A DNA stretch of 64,000 bases. Origin: Bowdeniella nasicola (GTDB taxonomy: Bacteria > Actinomycetota > Actinomycetes > Actinomycetales > Actinomycetaceae). Positions 26,387 through 36,735 of the stretch are shown here, piece by piece (the first letter of the stretch is position 1; the number at the start of each line of letters is the position of its first letter). The notes under the pieces were generated by a model. It did not search any database and was not told the origin of the DNA. It saw nothing but the letters and a program-made list of their open reading frames with translations. The stretch covers positions 1-64,000 of the forward strand of contig NZ_FNQV01000012.1 in NCBI RefSeq assembly GCF_900107735.1, read 5' to 3'. The position numbers and the translations under genes were made by a program.

Positions 26387-26415
26387 TTGACTATCGATTG
26401 ATATCTATCGATACT
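26387..26415 (+). promoter_or_regulatory. Promoter with embedded inverted repeat, likely leaderless
   Basis: A near-consensus -35 TTGACT (26387-26392) and -10 GATACT (26410-26415) are 17 bases apart, and the start codon ATG at 26422 is 6 bases after the -10. Transcription would begin at or next to the ATG, giving a leaderless mRNA. The spacer holds the perfect inverted repeat TATCGAT (26392-26398) and ATCGATA (26407-26413), a candidate operator for the XRE protein encoded in the same operon. Confidence 0.75.
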
Positions 26416-26421
26416 CGATGT

Positions 26422-26922
26422 ATGGATACCTCGTTTACACCGCCGAGCGCTCTAGCGGCACGGCTGCTCTTTGCCGGTCTCGCCATGTTGTTCCTTGGCT
26501 GCCTCATCCTCCAGGCGTTGTTTCTTCCGCTGCTCGCTGCCGAGGCTGCTCGCGAAGCTCCGGAGGTGGCGTACCTGCGCTACCCGATCCTCGTCGTCGC
26601 GATTCTGACGGTTGGCTGCATCGAGGTCGTCATCGCGGCTACCGCCGTCCTGCTGGTCAAAACTCGTCGACGTGTGATCTTTCGAAGCGATGCGCTGCGG
26701 TGGGTCACCGTCATGAGCGCTGCGTCGTTTGTAGCCTCCGGACTGTGCGTCGCCACCTTCGCCTACCTCGCGCTCGGCCCTCAAGTATTGCCACCCCCGG
26801 TGATGCTCGTGCTTGTCGGGACGGCCGTCGCGGCGGCGTGCGTGGGCCTGATCCTCGTCGTGTTGAAATCACTGCTGTCTGCGGCCGTGTTCTTGACCGA
26901 CGAGCTTGCGGGGGTGGTCTAG
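26422..26922 (+). CDS. DUF2975-type membrane protein
   Basis: This 166-residue protein has four predicted transmembrane segments (around residues 10-35, 50-75, 95-120 and 125-155). A short basic loop KTRRRVIFRSDALRWV separates segments two and three. DUF2975 genes commonly pair with a small Cro/CI-type regulator, as here, where the next gene begins on the base after the stop. The function of the family is not established. The ATG at 26422 lies at the predicted transcription start. An out-of-frame ATG lies at 26418. Confidence 0.82.
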   Translation: MDTSFTPPSALAARLLFAGLAMLFLGCLILQALFLPLLAAEAAREAPEVAYLRYPILVVAILTVGCIEVVIAATAVLLVKTRRRVIFRSDALRWVTVMSAASFVASGLCVATFAYLALGPQVLPPPVMLVLVGTAVAAACVGLILVVLKSLLSAAVFLTDELAGVV

Positions 26923-27129
26923 ATGGCGATCACCGTTCGACTTGATATCTTGCTCGCAGAGCGCGGGCTGAGCGTCGGTGAGGCCGCCGACCTTATTGGT
27001 ATTACTCCGGCAAACCTGGCCGTGTTGAAAAATGGTCGAGCTAAGGCCATCCGGTTCTCTACGCTTGAGGCCATTTGCCGCGTACTGCAATGCCAGCCAG
27101 GGGACGTGCTGGAATATCACGATTCGTGA
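26923..27129 (+). CDS. XRE/Cro-type helix-turn-helix regulator
   Basis: This 68-residue single-domain DNA-binding protein consists of a five-helix Cro/CI fold. It has LAERGLSVGEAADLIGITPANLAVLKNGR as the helix-turn-helix region, split by a turn, and FSTLEAICRVLQCQPGDVLEY as the family end motif (YozG-like). It starts immediately after the DUF2975 stop and is co-transcribed with it. The inverted repeat in the operon promoter is a plausible target. It is followed by valS after 22 bases, so some read-through into valS is possible. Confidence 0.9.
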   Translation: MAITVRLDILLAERGLSVGEAADLIGITPANLAVLKNGRAKAIRFSTLEAICRVLQCQPGDVLEYHDS

Positions 27130-27151
27130 GCTGCATGGAACAATGGGGGCC

Positions 27152-29833
27152 ATGACGACACGCGACAACGATCAACCCACAACCCCTGCAACGTATCCGG
27201 CACCCAGCGCCCCGGATCGAGTCAGCGCAGACGGGCTGGAGGCCCGGTGGGGCGAGAGCTGGGAGACGGACGGCACCTATCATTTTGACCGCAGCGCGAG
27301 CCGCAACGAGGTCTTCTCGATCGATACCCCGCCCCCGACGGTCTCCGGGTCACTGCACGTCGGCCACGTCTTTTCCTACACTCACACTGACGTCGTTGCG
27401 CGCTACCAGCGCATGCGCGGTAAGTCCGTGTTTTACCCCATGGGATGGGACGACAATGGACTGCCGACCGAACGTCGCGTCCAGAACTATTACGGGGTGC
27501 GCTGTGAACCGGCGCTGCCCTACGAGCCCGATTTCACTCCCCCGCACGACGGCGGCGAGGGCAAGTCGATCAAGGCCGCCGACCAGCAACCGATTTCGCG
27601 CCGAAACTTCATCGAGCTATGTGAGCGCCTGACGGAAGAAGACGAGCGCCAGTTCGAACACCTGTGGCGTTATCTGGGGCTATCGGTTGATTGGCGCCAC
27701 ACGTATCAAACCATCGGGCACGATGCCCAGCAGGTCGCCCAAACGGCATTCCTGCGCAACCTTGCGCGCGGCGAGGCCTACCAGGCCGCGGCGCCCGGGC
27801 TGTGGGATGTCACGTTCCAGACGGCCGTGGCGCAAGCTGAGCTGGAGGCGCGCGAGTACCCCGGCCACTATCACCTCATCTCCTTCCACACTCCCGGCGG
27901 TGAGCGCGTCACGATCGATACGACTCGCCCCGAGCTCCTGCCGGCCTGTGTCGCACTGATTGCCCACCCCGATGACGAGCGGTACCAGCACCTGTTTGGC
28001 ACGACCGTGACCTCCCCCGTCTTCGGCGTCGAACTCCCCGTCCTGGCGCACGCGGCCGCCGAAATGGACAAGGGTGAGGGCATCGCCATGTGCTGTACCT
28101 TCGGCGATCTCACCGACGTGCAGTGGTGGCGCGAGCTCGACCTGCCGATGCGCGCGATCCTCGGCCACAATGGCCGAATCCTTCCCGATACCCCCGAGTG
28201 GATCACCACCGATGCCGGCCGTGCACTGTATGAGGAGATGGCTGGAAAGACGACGTTCAGTGCACGCAAGGCCGTCGTCGAGGCACTGACCGAATCCGGC
28301 GATCTCATCGGCGAGCCGCGCCCCACCAAGCGCATGACGAACTTCTTCGAAAAGGGCGACAAGCCCCTGGAGATTGTTCCCTCTCGCCAGTGGTACATCC
28401 GCAACGGCGGGCGCGACGCCACCACCCACGGCGGCGTGGACCTGCGCGACGCGCTCCTGAAGCGCGGCGTCGACCTCGACTTCCATCCCGCGTTCATGCG
28501 GGTGCGGTATGAAAACTGGGTCAACGGCCTGAACACCGACTGGCTCATTTCCCGCCAGCGCTTCTTCGGGGTGCCGATCCCCGTGTGGTACGCCGTCGGA
28601 GACGATGGCGAGGTCAACTACGACGAGGTCATCGCCCCGCCGGAAGACTCGCTCCCGATCGACCCGTCGATCGATGTCCCGCCGGGCTTCCGCGAGGATC
28701 AGCGCGGCGAGCCGGGTGGCTTCGTCGGCGAGGTTGACATTATGGACACCTGGGCGACGTCCTCCCTCACCCCTCAGATCGCCGGCGGCTGGCTGCGCGA
28801 TGAAGATCTGTTTGAGCGCGTCTACCCGATGGATATTCGCCCCCAGGGCCAGGACATCATTCGCACGTGGCTGTTTTCCACGATCGTGCGCGCCCATCAT
28901 GAATTCGACGCGCTGCCGTGGCGTGCCGCGACGGTTTCGGGCTGGATCCTGGATCCCGACCGCAAGAAGATGAGTAAGTCGAAGGGCAATGTCGTCACGC
29001 CCATGGGCCTCCTTGAACAATACGGCTCGGACGCGGTGCGCTACTGGGCGGCCTCGGCCCGCCTCGGGGCGGATGCGGCATTCGAAGAAAAGCAGATGAA
29101 GATCGGCCGCCGCCTCGCGATCAAGATCCTGAATGCCTCGAAGTTCGCCCTGACGATGTCCGGCGGCGACATCACTGTCGACCCGGCAGCCGTGACGCAG
29201 CCGATCGATCGTGCGATGCTCGCCGAGCTGGCACGGGTCGTGGACGTTGCCTCGGAGTCCTTCGACAAGCTCGATCACACGCGCGCCCTGGAAACCACCG
29301 AGACGTTCTTCTGGACGTTCTGCGATGACTATCTCGAGCTCGTCAAGGACCGCGCCTACGACTCCGAAGGCACCGGTGATCCGGCCGCTGTCGCCTCGGC
29401 GCGCACCGCCCTCGTCATCGCCGTCGATACGTTGCTCCGCCTGTTCGCGCCCTTCGTGCCATTTGCTACCGAAGAGGTGTGGAGCTGGTGGCGCGAAGGC
29501 AGCGTGCACCTGGCCGCCTGGCCGAAGGCTGAAGAGATTCGCACCGCCGCTGGTACCTCCGCCGATCCGGCGATCTTGCCGATCACGGGCGAAGTCCTCG
29601 CCCAGCTGCGAAAAACGAAGTCGGAGGCGAAGGTCTCACAGCGCACGACGATCGCACACGCGACCGTCGAGGTTCCCCGCGGTAGCGCCGATCTCGTCAC
29701 CGCGGCACTCAGCGACGTGCGAGCGGCAGGCCGGATGCGCGGCGACCTCACCGTGCTCGAGGCCGATGTCGAAACTGCTCGCGTGAGCGAACACGAACTG
29801 GACGAACCCCCGGTAAAGGAGAAGAAGGCATGA
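27152..29833 (+). CDS. valS: Valyl-tRNA synthetase, archaeal-like type
   Basis: This 893-residue class I synthetase charges tRNA-Val. The HIGH-type motif is GSLHVGHVFSYTHTD and the KMSKS loop is RKKMSKSKGNVV. The segment FYPMGWDDNGLPTERR, followed by VQNYYGV, is characteristic of the archaeal-like ValRS found in some actinobacteria and rickettsiae. It differs from the common bacterial form. The ATG at 27152 is preceded by GGGGGCC and no strong ribosome-binding site. Its stop overlaps the start of the acyl-CoA ligase (ATGA). Confidence 0.95.
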   Translation: MTTRDNDQPTTPATYPAPSAPDRVSADGLEARWGESWETDGTYHFDRSASRNEVFSIDTPPPTVSGSLHVGHVFSYTHTDVVARYQRMRGKSVFYPMGWDDNGLPTERRVQNYYGVRCEPALPYEPDFTPPHDGGEGKSIKAADQQPISRRNFIELCERLTEEDERQFEHLWRYLGLSVDWRHTYQTIGHDAQQVAQTAFLRNLARGEAYQAAAPGLWDVTFQTAVAQAELEAREYPGHYHLISFHTPGGERVTIDTTRPELLPACVALIAHPDDERYQHLFGTTVTSPVFGVELPVLAHAAAEMDKGEGIAMCCTFGDLTDVQWWRELDLPMRAILGHNGRILPDTPEWITTDAGRALYEEMAGKTTFSARKAVVEALTESGDLIGEPRPTKRMTNFFEKGDKPLEIVPSRQWYIRNGGRDATTHGGVDLRDALLKRGVDLDFHPAFMRVRYENWVNGLNTDWLISRQRFFGVPIPVWYAVGDDGEVNYDEVIAPPEDSLPIDPSIDVPPGFREDQRGEPGGFVGEVDIMDTWATSSLTPQIAGGWLRDEDLFERVYPMDIRPQGQDIIRTWLFSTIVRAHHEFDALPWRAATVSGWILDPDRKKMSKSKGNVVTPMGLLEQYGSDAVRYWAASARLGADAAFEEKQMKIGRRLAIKILNASKFALTMSGGDITVDPAAVTQPIDRAMLAELARVVDVASESFDKLDHTRALETTETFFWTFCDDYLELVKDRAYDSEGTGDPAAVASARTALVIAVDTLLRLFAPFVPFATEEVWSWWREGSVHLAAWPKAEEIRTAAGTSADPAILPITGEVLAQLRKTKSEAKVSQRTTIAHATVEVPRGSADLVTAALSDVRAAGRMRGDLTVLEADVETARVSEHELDEPPVKEKKA

Positions 29834-31629
29834 CCGCCACCACCCCGCGGGAGTTCACGAACCCGCTGCTCGTTGAGCTCAACGACAAGATGACCATCCC
29901 GCACCTGCTCGCCGAGCGAGTGCGCCGCTACCCAAACCACACGCTCGTCGAGCGCAAGGTGGCACTGGGGTCCAGCTGGCAGAAGGTGACATCGCGAGCG
30001 TTTTCCGATCACGTCCACGAAGTTGCCAAGGGCCTGATCGGCCTCGGAGTCGAGCCCGGTGACCGGTTCGGAATCATGGCGCATACGAGTTACGACTGGA
30101 TGCTGCTCGATTTCGCGATCGCCCACGCCGGTGCAGTCTCGGTGCCGATCTACGAAACGAGCTCCGGTGAGCAGATCGAGTGGATCGTGACCGACTCGGG
30201 AACGACGAACGTCGTGACCGAAACGCACGCCATGGCAGACCTGGTGCGTTCGGCCGCGCCGGACCTGCAGCACGTGTTCTCCCTGGATCGCAACGGGATC
30301 TCGGACATCATCAATGCCGGAAAGAACGTGCCCGACAGCGCGGTCGAGGAGCGGGCGCGGGGCGTCGCTGCCGATGACCTCATGACCATTATCTACACCT
30401 CGGGCACGACGGGACGTCCCAAGGGCGTGGAGCTCACTCACCAAAACATGGTGGGCCTGGCCCAAAACGGCCGCGAGTGGATGCCCGAGCTTTTGCATGG
30501 CAAGAACTCGCGCGTCCTGCTCTTCCTCCCGCTCGCCCACGTTTTTGCCCGCTTCATCCAGCTTCTTCCGGTATCCGCCGAGGGCGTCGTCGGCCACTCC
30601 CCCGACACCAAGAACCTGTTGGAGGACATTGCCTCCTTCAAACCCTGGTACGTCCTTGCAGTGCCGCGCGTCTTTGAAAAGATCTACAACGCGGCCGATG
30701 CCAAGGCGGGATCGGGCGCGAAGCTCAAGATGTTCCGGTGGGCCGCGAAGGTCGCGATCGAGTATTCCCGCGCACTGGAAACTGATGAAGGCCCGTCGGC
30801 AGCCCTAAAGGCGCAGCACAAGATTGCTGACCGGCTCGTGCACCGCAAGATTATGGATCTGTTTGGTGGCGCGAAATACGCCGTCTCTGGCGGCGGTCCG
30901 CTCGGCGAGCGCCTGGGCCACTTCTTCCGCGGCATCGGGTTGCAGATCTTGGAAGGCTACGGCCTGACGGAGACGGCAGCGCCGCTATCGGTCAACACTC
31001 CTGCCGTCAACAAGATCGGGACTGTCGGCCCGCCGATTTCCGGCGTGACGGTCCGCGTCGATGAGGAGGGTGAGATCCAGGTCAAGGGGCCCTGGGTCTT
31101 CAAGAACTACCACAACAACCCCGAGGCGACCGCAGATGCGTTTGTCGACGGCTGGTTCCACACCGGCGACGTGGGCTCGATCGATGAAGACGGTTACGTC
31201 AAGATCACAGGGCGCCGCAAGGAACTGATCGTGACTGCGGGCGGCAAGAATGTTGCCCCGACGGTGCTAGAAGACCGGTTGCGCGGACACCCCCTCGTCA
31301 GCCAGGTCGTGGTGGTTGGCGAAGGCAAACCGTTCATTGGCGCTCTTGTCACCCTCGATGCGGAGATGCTGCCCGGTTGGCTAAAGAATCACGGGATGCC
31401 GCAGATGAGCGTTGAGCAGGCCGCACGCGACCCACAGGTCATCGCGGCCATTGACCGTGCGGTCGAACGCGCGAATAAGGCCGTTTCGCGGGCTGAATCG
31501 ATCCGCAAGTTCACGGTGCTCGACACGGACTTCACCGAGGCCAACGGTCTTTTGACTCCGTCGCTCAAGATCAAGCGCGGCCCCATCGCTGAAGCATTCT
31601 CCAGGGAGATCGAAGCACTCTACGGCTAA
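29830..31629 (+). CDS. Long-chain fatty-acid-CoA ligase (FadD15-like)
   Basis: This 599-residue AMP-forming enzyme activates fatty acids to acyl-AMP and then acyl-CoA. The P-loop-like motif is IIYTSGTTGRPKGVELTH at about residue 186, the adenine-binding motif is GYGLTETAAP, and the hinge and catalytic Lys region is GWFHTGDVGSIDEDGYVKI and GRRKELIVTAGGKNVAP. It overlaps valS by 4 bases and ends before a strong stem-loop. Homologues of this type in mycobacteria act in membrane lipid synthesis; the chain length preference is unknown. Confidence 0.93.
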   Translation: MTATTPREFTNPLLVELNDKMTIPHLLAERVRRYPNHTLVERKVALGSSWQKVTSRAFSDHVHEVAKGLIGLGVEPGDRFGIMAHTSYDWMLLDFAIAHAGAVSVPIYETSSGEQIEWIVTDSGTTNVVTETHAMADLVRSAAPDLQHVFSLDRNGISDIINAGKNVPDSAVEERARGVAADDLMTIIYTSGTTGRPKGVELTHQNMVGLAQNGREWMPELLHGKNSRVLLFLPLAHVFARFIQLLPVSAEGVVGHSPDTKNLLEDIASFKPWYVLAVPRVFEKIYNAADAKAGSGAKLKMFRWAAKVAIEYSRALETDEGPSAALKAQHKIADRLVHRKIMDLFGGAKYAVSGGGPLGERLGHFFRGIGLQILEGYGLTETAAPLSVNTPAVNKIGTVGPPISGVTVRVDEEGEIQVKGPWVFKNYHNNPEATADAFVDGWFHTGDVGSIDEDGYVKITGRRKELIVTAGGKNVAPTVLEDRLRGHPLVSQVVVVGEGKPFIGALVTLDAEMLPGWLKNHGMPQMSVEQAARDPQVIAAIDRAVERANKAVSRAESIRKFTVLDTDFTEANGLLTPSLKIKRGPIAEAFSREIEALYG

Positions 31630-31663
31630 GACTCAGTGCAGCTGAGACATCAGCTCCAAACGC

Positions 31664-31709
31664 AAAACCTCACCTCTCGCGCCCGTGTGCGCGACGAGCG
31701 TGAGGTTTT
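31664..31709 (+). terminator. Rho-independent-type terminator after the acyl-CoA ligase
   Basis: AAAACCTCAC and GTGAGGTTTT are perfect 10-base complements, with an inner GC-rich stem (CGCGC/GCGCG) in the loop. The 3' arm ends in TTTT and the 5' arm begins with AAAA, so it could work in both directions. Bases 31710-31827 between it and the chorismate mutase gene hold no gene I can support. Confidence 0.8.
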
Positions 31710-31827
31710 CGCGATGTCGGGACTCTGCTGGGTGGATACTCAGCCGAGCCTGGTCATTCTCAGACTCATCGCAGCGTCACGGTCATGTCGATGCCCGACC
31801 ATATGCCCTGATCATTCACAACAGGTG

Positions 31828-32163
31828 CTATTCACCACGGGCGATGGCGCTGTGGTGGCGGATAACCTCGCGGATAACAAAGTTCAAGAACTTCTCGGAG
31901 AAATCGGGGTCGAGACCGGACTCATCGGCAAGTGCCCGCAGCCGAGCAATCTGACGGGCTTCGCGGTCCGGATCAGCCGGCGGAAGGTTCGTGCGGGCTT
32001 TGAGCTCGCCGACTTTCTTTGTGCACCGAAAACGTTCGGCGAGCATGTGAATGAGCGCCGCATCGATGTTGTCAATGGTGTGGCGGTATGCGAGCAGTTC
32101 GGCGGGAATGTCATCCGGCTCGGGGCTCGCGTGCGGCGAGAGCGAGGTGTCCTTCGTGCTCAT
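31828..32163 (-). CDS. Chorismate mutase, AroQ class
   Basis: This 111-residue all-helical enzyme rearranges chorismate to prephenate for Phe/Tyr synthesis. It contains the AroQ pattern: YRHTIDNIDAALIHMLAERF, then KKVGELKA and DPDREARQIARLRALA, then NFVIREVIRHH. No signal peptide is seen, so it is the intracellular form. The region before the domain is short and Pro/Ser-rich. It is the last gene before the terminator on this strand and lies 71 bases downstream of clpX, reading in the same direction. Confidence 0.92.
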   Translation of the reverse strand: MSTKDTSLSPHASPEPDDIPAELLAYRHTIDNIDAALIHMLAERFRCTKKVGELKARTNLPPADPDREARQIARLRALADESGLDPDFSEKFLNFVIREVIRHHSAIARGE

Positions 32164-32234
32164 GACTCGAGCCTAGCGGCCCGCGATGCCCTCACGGGAG
32201 CACGTGTCCACTGACTAGGACAGGGCGGCTACGC

Positions 32235-33479
<1,245 letters not shown>

Positions 33480-33600
33480 GGGCTTCACGTCCTTTCGGCG
33501 GTCAATCTCGTCTCTCCACCTTGTCACACCCTACCGACAGAGCCGGTGTGGCGCGCCGTCATTTTCTGGCTATGACGGCGCGCCACCCGGATCTGTGGAG

Positions 33601-34281
33601 TTAGGAGGCCGGGAGTTCGGGCGCCTTACGGGACTCCAGGACCTGGTCCACGAGCCCGTATGCGAGGGCCTGCTGGGCTGTGAGGATCTTGTCGCGCTCG
33701 ATGTCGTGACGGATGTCCTCGGCGCTGCGTCCGGAGTGCTTGGCGAGGGTCTCCTCGAGCCAGGACCGCATCCGCTCGACTTCGTCGGCGATGATCTCGA
33801 TGTCCGAGGCCTGGCCGTGTGCGCCTTCCATCGCGGGCTGGTGGATGAGCACGCGGGCGTTGGGCAGGGCAAGCCGCTTTCCGGGCGAGCCGGCAGCCAG
33901 CAGCACGGCAGCGGCAGAGGCCGCTTGGCCGAGGCAGACGGTCTGGATCTGCGGGCGGATGTACTGCATCGTGTCGTAGATCGCCGTCATCGCGGTAAAG
34001 GACCCGCCCGGCGAGTTGATGTACATCGTGATGAGGCCATCGGGATCCTGGGATTCGAGGACGAGCAGCTGGGCCATCACGTCATCGGCGGATGCGTCGT
34101 CGACCTGGACACCAAGGAAGATGATGCGGTCTTCAAACAGCTTGCCGTAGGGATCCTGGCGACGGTAACCGTAGGCGGTGCGCTCTTCGAACTGCGGCAG
34201 CACGTAGCGATTATCGGCGATGACGGGGGCGGCGCCGCCGGGCAGGCCCGCGGTGCGCTTGGCGTGGTACGAAAAATCCAT
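33601..34281 (-). CDS. clpP2: ATP-dependent Clp protease proteolytic subunit ClpP2
   Basis: This 226-residue serine protease subunit has a catalytic Ser in [15 protein letters not shown] and a His in [13 protein letters not shown], with an Asp later. Relative to ClpP1 it has a longer N-terminus (about 30 residues). In actinobacteria ClpP1 and ClpP2 form a mixed tetradecamer that works with ClpX or ClpC1. The gene is 11 bases downstream of clpP1 and upstream of clpX, so the three probably form one operon. Confidence 0.96.
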   Translation of the reverse strand: MDFSYHAKRTAGLPGGAAPVIADNRYVLPQFEERTAYGYRRQDPYGKLFEDRIIFLGVQVDDASADDVMAQLLVLESQDPDGLITMYINSPGGSFTAMTAIYDTMQYIRPQIQTVCLGQAASAAAVLLAAGSPGKRLALPNARVLIHQPAMEGAHGQASDIEIIADEVERMRSWLEETLAKHSGRSAEDIRHDIERDKILTAQQALAYGLVDQVLESRKAPELPAS

Positions 34282-34292
34282 CGGTAGTCTCC

Positions 34293-34898
34293 TTACTTGC
34301 CCGTCATGCCACCGGAGCCGGTGACCGAGGCGGAATGGGCGACGACGTGGTCGATGAAGCCGTATTCGAGCGCTTCGTGCGCGGTAAACCACTTGTCGCG
34401 GTCAGCGTCGTCCAGAATCTGCTCAACGGTCTTGCCGGTTTGCTCGGCGGTGATCTGAGCGAGGGTGCGCTTCATGTGCAAGATGAGCTGGGCGTTGATC
34501 CGAATATCGGAGGCCGTGCCGCCAACCCCGCCGGAGGGCTGGTGCATGAGGATGCGCGCGTGCGGGGTGGCGTATCGCTTGCCCGGGGTGCCAGAGGACA
34601 GGAGGAACTGCCCCATCGAGGCGGCTAGCCCCGTGGCAACCGTAGCGACGTCGGGCTGGATGTAGGTCATCGTGTCGTAGATGGCCATACCTGCCGTAAT
34701 CGAACCGCCCGGGGAGTTGATGTAGAGGTAGATATCCGATTCCGGATCCTCGGCGGCGAGCAGCAACATCTGGGCGCAGATGGCGTTCGCGTTCTCATCG
34801 CGCACTTCGCTGCCGAGCCAAATGATGCGCTCTTTGAGTAGGCGGTTATAGATGTGATCGTTCAGGGCCGCATTGGCGAGGTCACCTTTACTCAACAT
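34293..34898 (-). CDS. clpP1: ATP-dependent Clp protease proteolytic subunit ClpP1
   Basis: This 201-residue ClpP subunit has a Ser in [14 protein letters not shown] and a His in [11 protein letters not shown], and it lacks an obvious propeptide. It is the first gene of clpP1-clpP2-clpX. The ATG at 34898 is preceded by AGGAGGAAT, a strong ribosome-binding site. The 193-base gap upstream toward tig contains the tig stem-loop and must also hold the clp promoter; I could not identify a ClgR site with confidence. Confidence 0.96.
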   Translation of the reverse strand: MLSKGDLANAALNDHIYNRLLKERIIWLGSEVRDENANAICAQMLLLAAEDPESDIYLYINSPGGSITAGMAIYDTMTYIQPDVATVATGLAASMGQFLLSSGTPGKRYATPHARILMHQPSGGVGGTASDIRINAQLILHMKRTLAQITAEQTGKTVEQILDDADRDKWFTAHEALEYGFIDHVVAHSASVTGSGGMTGK

Positions 34899-35035
34899 TC
34901 CTCCTAGGCGGGTAGGGCCTTAGCAATGATTGGAGACTATCGCGAAGTCTTGACGCGCTCCGATTCGGTGGCGGTCTTTTCGCTGTCGGCGCAGGTTGCA
35001 GGAGCGGGCGACGATTCTCGTCGCGAGATGGCGAG

Positions 35036-35068
35036 AGGGCGGGCCCAGACAATTCCTGGGCCCGCCCT
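35036..35068 (-). terminator. GC-rich stem-loop downstream of tig
   Basis: AGGGCGGGCCCA and TGGGCCCGCCCT are perfect 12-base complements with a 9-base loop, 23 bases after the tig stop. There is no U-tract, so efficiency without Rho is uncertain. Confidence 0.7.
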
Positions 35069-35091
35069 ACGCGCTATGAGTTGTAGCGACG

Positions 35092-36456
35092 TTACTTCTC
35101 GTCGGTCTCCTCGGCAGAGTCCGCGGAGTCCGCTGACTCGGCAGACTCGGCAGACTCGGCAGATTCTTCGCTGGCGTCGTCGTTGCCAAGGAAGGCGGAC
35201 AGGTCGAGCTCGTTGCCGTCCTCGTCCTTGACGGTAACCTCCTTGAGCGCGGCGATCAGCGACTTGTTGCGGCGAATTTCCGCCATGAACGCGGGGATCT
35301 GGCCGGATTCGGCGGCACCAGAGAAGAACTGGTTCGGGTCGATGCCGTACTGCTGCGCGGTCATCATCATGAACTCGATGAGCTCGTTCTGCTCGACGCC
35401 GACCTCGTGCTTCTCGGCTAGGGCATCCAGCAAGAGCTGGTCGCGCAGCGCATTTTCGATGTCGGGGCGGATTTCCTTGCCGTGCTCATCGTCGGCGTCC
35501 TTGCCCTCCTGGGCGAGGTGCTCGGCGATCTCGGCGTCGATGACACCTTCGGGCAGCGGGAATTCGACCGTCTCACGCAGGTGATCGAGCAGCTTATCGC
35601 GGGCCGCAAGCGCCTGCGCCGAAGCGGCATCCTTCTCGGCCTGCACGCGCAGGTCCTCGCGCAGCTCGTCGATCGTGTCGAATTCGGAGGCGAGCTCCGC
35701 AAACTCATCGTCAGCCTCGGGAAGGTCGCGCTCCTTGACCGCGGTGGCAGTAATCGTGCAGGAGGCTTCCTCGCCGGCGTGTTCGCCACCGAGCAGTTTG
35801 GTGGTGAAGGACTTCTCTTCGTTGGCTTCGGCACCGATGAGAGCCTCGTCCATACCTTCGAGCATGGAACCGGAACCGACCTCATAGGAAACGCCGGAGA
35901 CCGAGTCGATCTCTTCGCCATCGATTTCGGCCTTGAGGTCGATCGTGACGAAGTCGCCGTCCTGAATGGCGCGATCGACGCCCACGAGGGAGCCGAAGCG
36001 CTGACGCAGTTCGGTCAGCTTTTCTTCCACGTCGTCATCGCTAACGGACGCGTTGTCGACGCTGAGTTCGACGTCGGACAGATCCGGGAAGACGATTTCG
36101 GGACGGACATCGACTTCAGCCGTGAAGATCAGGTTTCCACCGAGTTCGCCAGTGGCGTTCGGAATCTCGGTCACGTCGATCGTGGGCTGAGAAAGTACTG
36201 CGAGGTTCTGCTCGGTGACAGCGTCACGGTAGAGCTGAGGCAGGACCTCGTTGACGGCCTGCTCCAGAACGAGGCCGCGGCCAACGCGCTGATCGATGAT
36301 CTGCTTAGGAGCCTTGCCCTTGCGGAAGCCCGGGATGTTGATCTGGCTGGCGACCTCACGGTAAGCCTTGTCGATGGCCGGCGCGATTTCCTCATACGGG
36401 GTTTCCACCGTCAGCTTCACGCGGGTGGGTTCAAGATTCTCGACTTCGGTCTTCAC
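35092..36456 (-). CDS. tig: Trigger factor
   Basis: This 454-residue ribosome-bound chaperone has three parts. The N-terminal domain binds the ribosome (FRKGKAPK is the expected signature, about residues 43-50). A PPIase/FKBP domain (IQDGDFVTIDLKAE) and a helical C-terminal chaperone domain follow. The last 25 or so residues are a tandem acidic repeat of Glu-Ser-Ala/Asp-Ser-Ala units. The start is a GTG at 36456. It stands between tRNA-Gly and clpP1 and reads toward clpP1, the common tig-clpP-clpX order. Confidence 0.96.
   Translation of the reverse strand: MKTEVENLEPTRVKLTVETPYEEIAPAIDKAYREVASQINIPGFRKGKAPKQIIDQRVGRGLVLEQAVNEVLPQLYRDAVTEQNLAVLSQPTIDVTEIPNATGELGGNLIFTAEVDVRPEIVFPDLSDVELSVDNASVSDDDVEEKLTELRQRFGSLVGVDRAIQDGDFVTIDLKAEIDGEEIDSVSGVSYEVGSGSMLEGMDEALIGAEANEEKSFTTKLLGGEHAGEEASCTITATAVKERDLPEADDEFAELASEFDTIDELREDLRVQAEKDAASAQALAARDKLLDHLRETVEFPLPEGVIDAEIAEHLAQEGKDADDEHGKEIRPDIENALRDQLLLDALAEKHEVGVEQNELIEFMMMTAQQYGIDPNQFFSGAAESGQIPAFMAEIRRNKSLIAALKEVTVKDEDGNELDLSAFLGNDDASEESAESAESAESADSADSAEETDEK
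35133..35164. repeat. 9-bp tandem repeat in the 3' end of tig
   Basis: The unit GACTCGGCA (plus strand) occurs three times nearly exactly, with diverged copies on either side. It encodes the Ser-Ala-Glu/Asp repeats at the trigger factor C-terminus. The repeat stays in frame, so length changes would only alter an acidic tail. Confidence 0.75.
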
Positions 36457-36498
36457 AGCCTTTGGGCTCCAATGTTGGGGATCGGGACTAAATGAAAT

Positions 36499-36572
36499 TG
36501 GAGCGGATGACGGGAATCGAACCCGCACCATCTGCTTGGAAGGCAGAGGCTCTACCATTGAGCTACATCCGC
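36499..36572 (-). tRNA. tRNA-Gly (anticodon TCC)
   Basis: The acceptor arms GCGGATG/CATCCGC, the D-arm TAGCTCAATGGTAGAGC, an anticodon stem TCTGC/GCAGA with loop CTTCCAA, and the T-loop GGTTCGATTCC form a full cloverleaf. The 3' CCA is encoded (36499-36501). It lies 42 bases upstream of tig on the same strand. Confidence 0.95.
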
Positions 36573-36735
36573 ACGCCGCTATATCCGTAGGTGAAACAGC
36601 GGTGCGGAAATACTCTACCGGTAACGCCCGCCTTCCGTCGAACCGCACTCGTCATCGGCGCTGTGGCGCTGCACACCTCCGTGCTGACGGTTAGCGCACG
36701 CCGCTCGCCTACTGATAATGTGGCGAATCGAGTCA

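Noticed and set aside
26086-26421. N-terminal extension of the DUF2975 gene from 26086
   Set aside because: The extension is Ser/Ala/Pro-rich, overlaps the lipoprotein gene on the other strand and lies upstream of the promoter at 26387-26415.
27680-29509. A 609-residue open frame on the minus strand
   Set aside because: It is the complement of valS, with no recognisable domain and no ribosome-binding site.
34899-35035. ClgR operator in front of clpP1
   Set aside because: Only loose GCG-type matches occur and none is a convincing inverted repeat.
35130-35165. Possible CRISPR-like direct repeats
   Set aside because: The units are 9 bases with no spacers and code in frame for the trigger factor tail.
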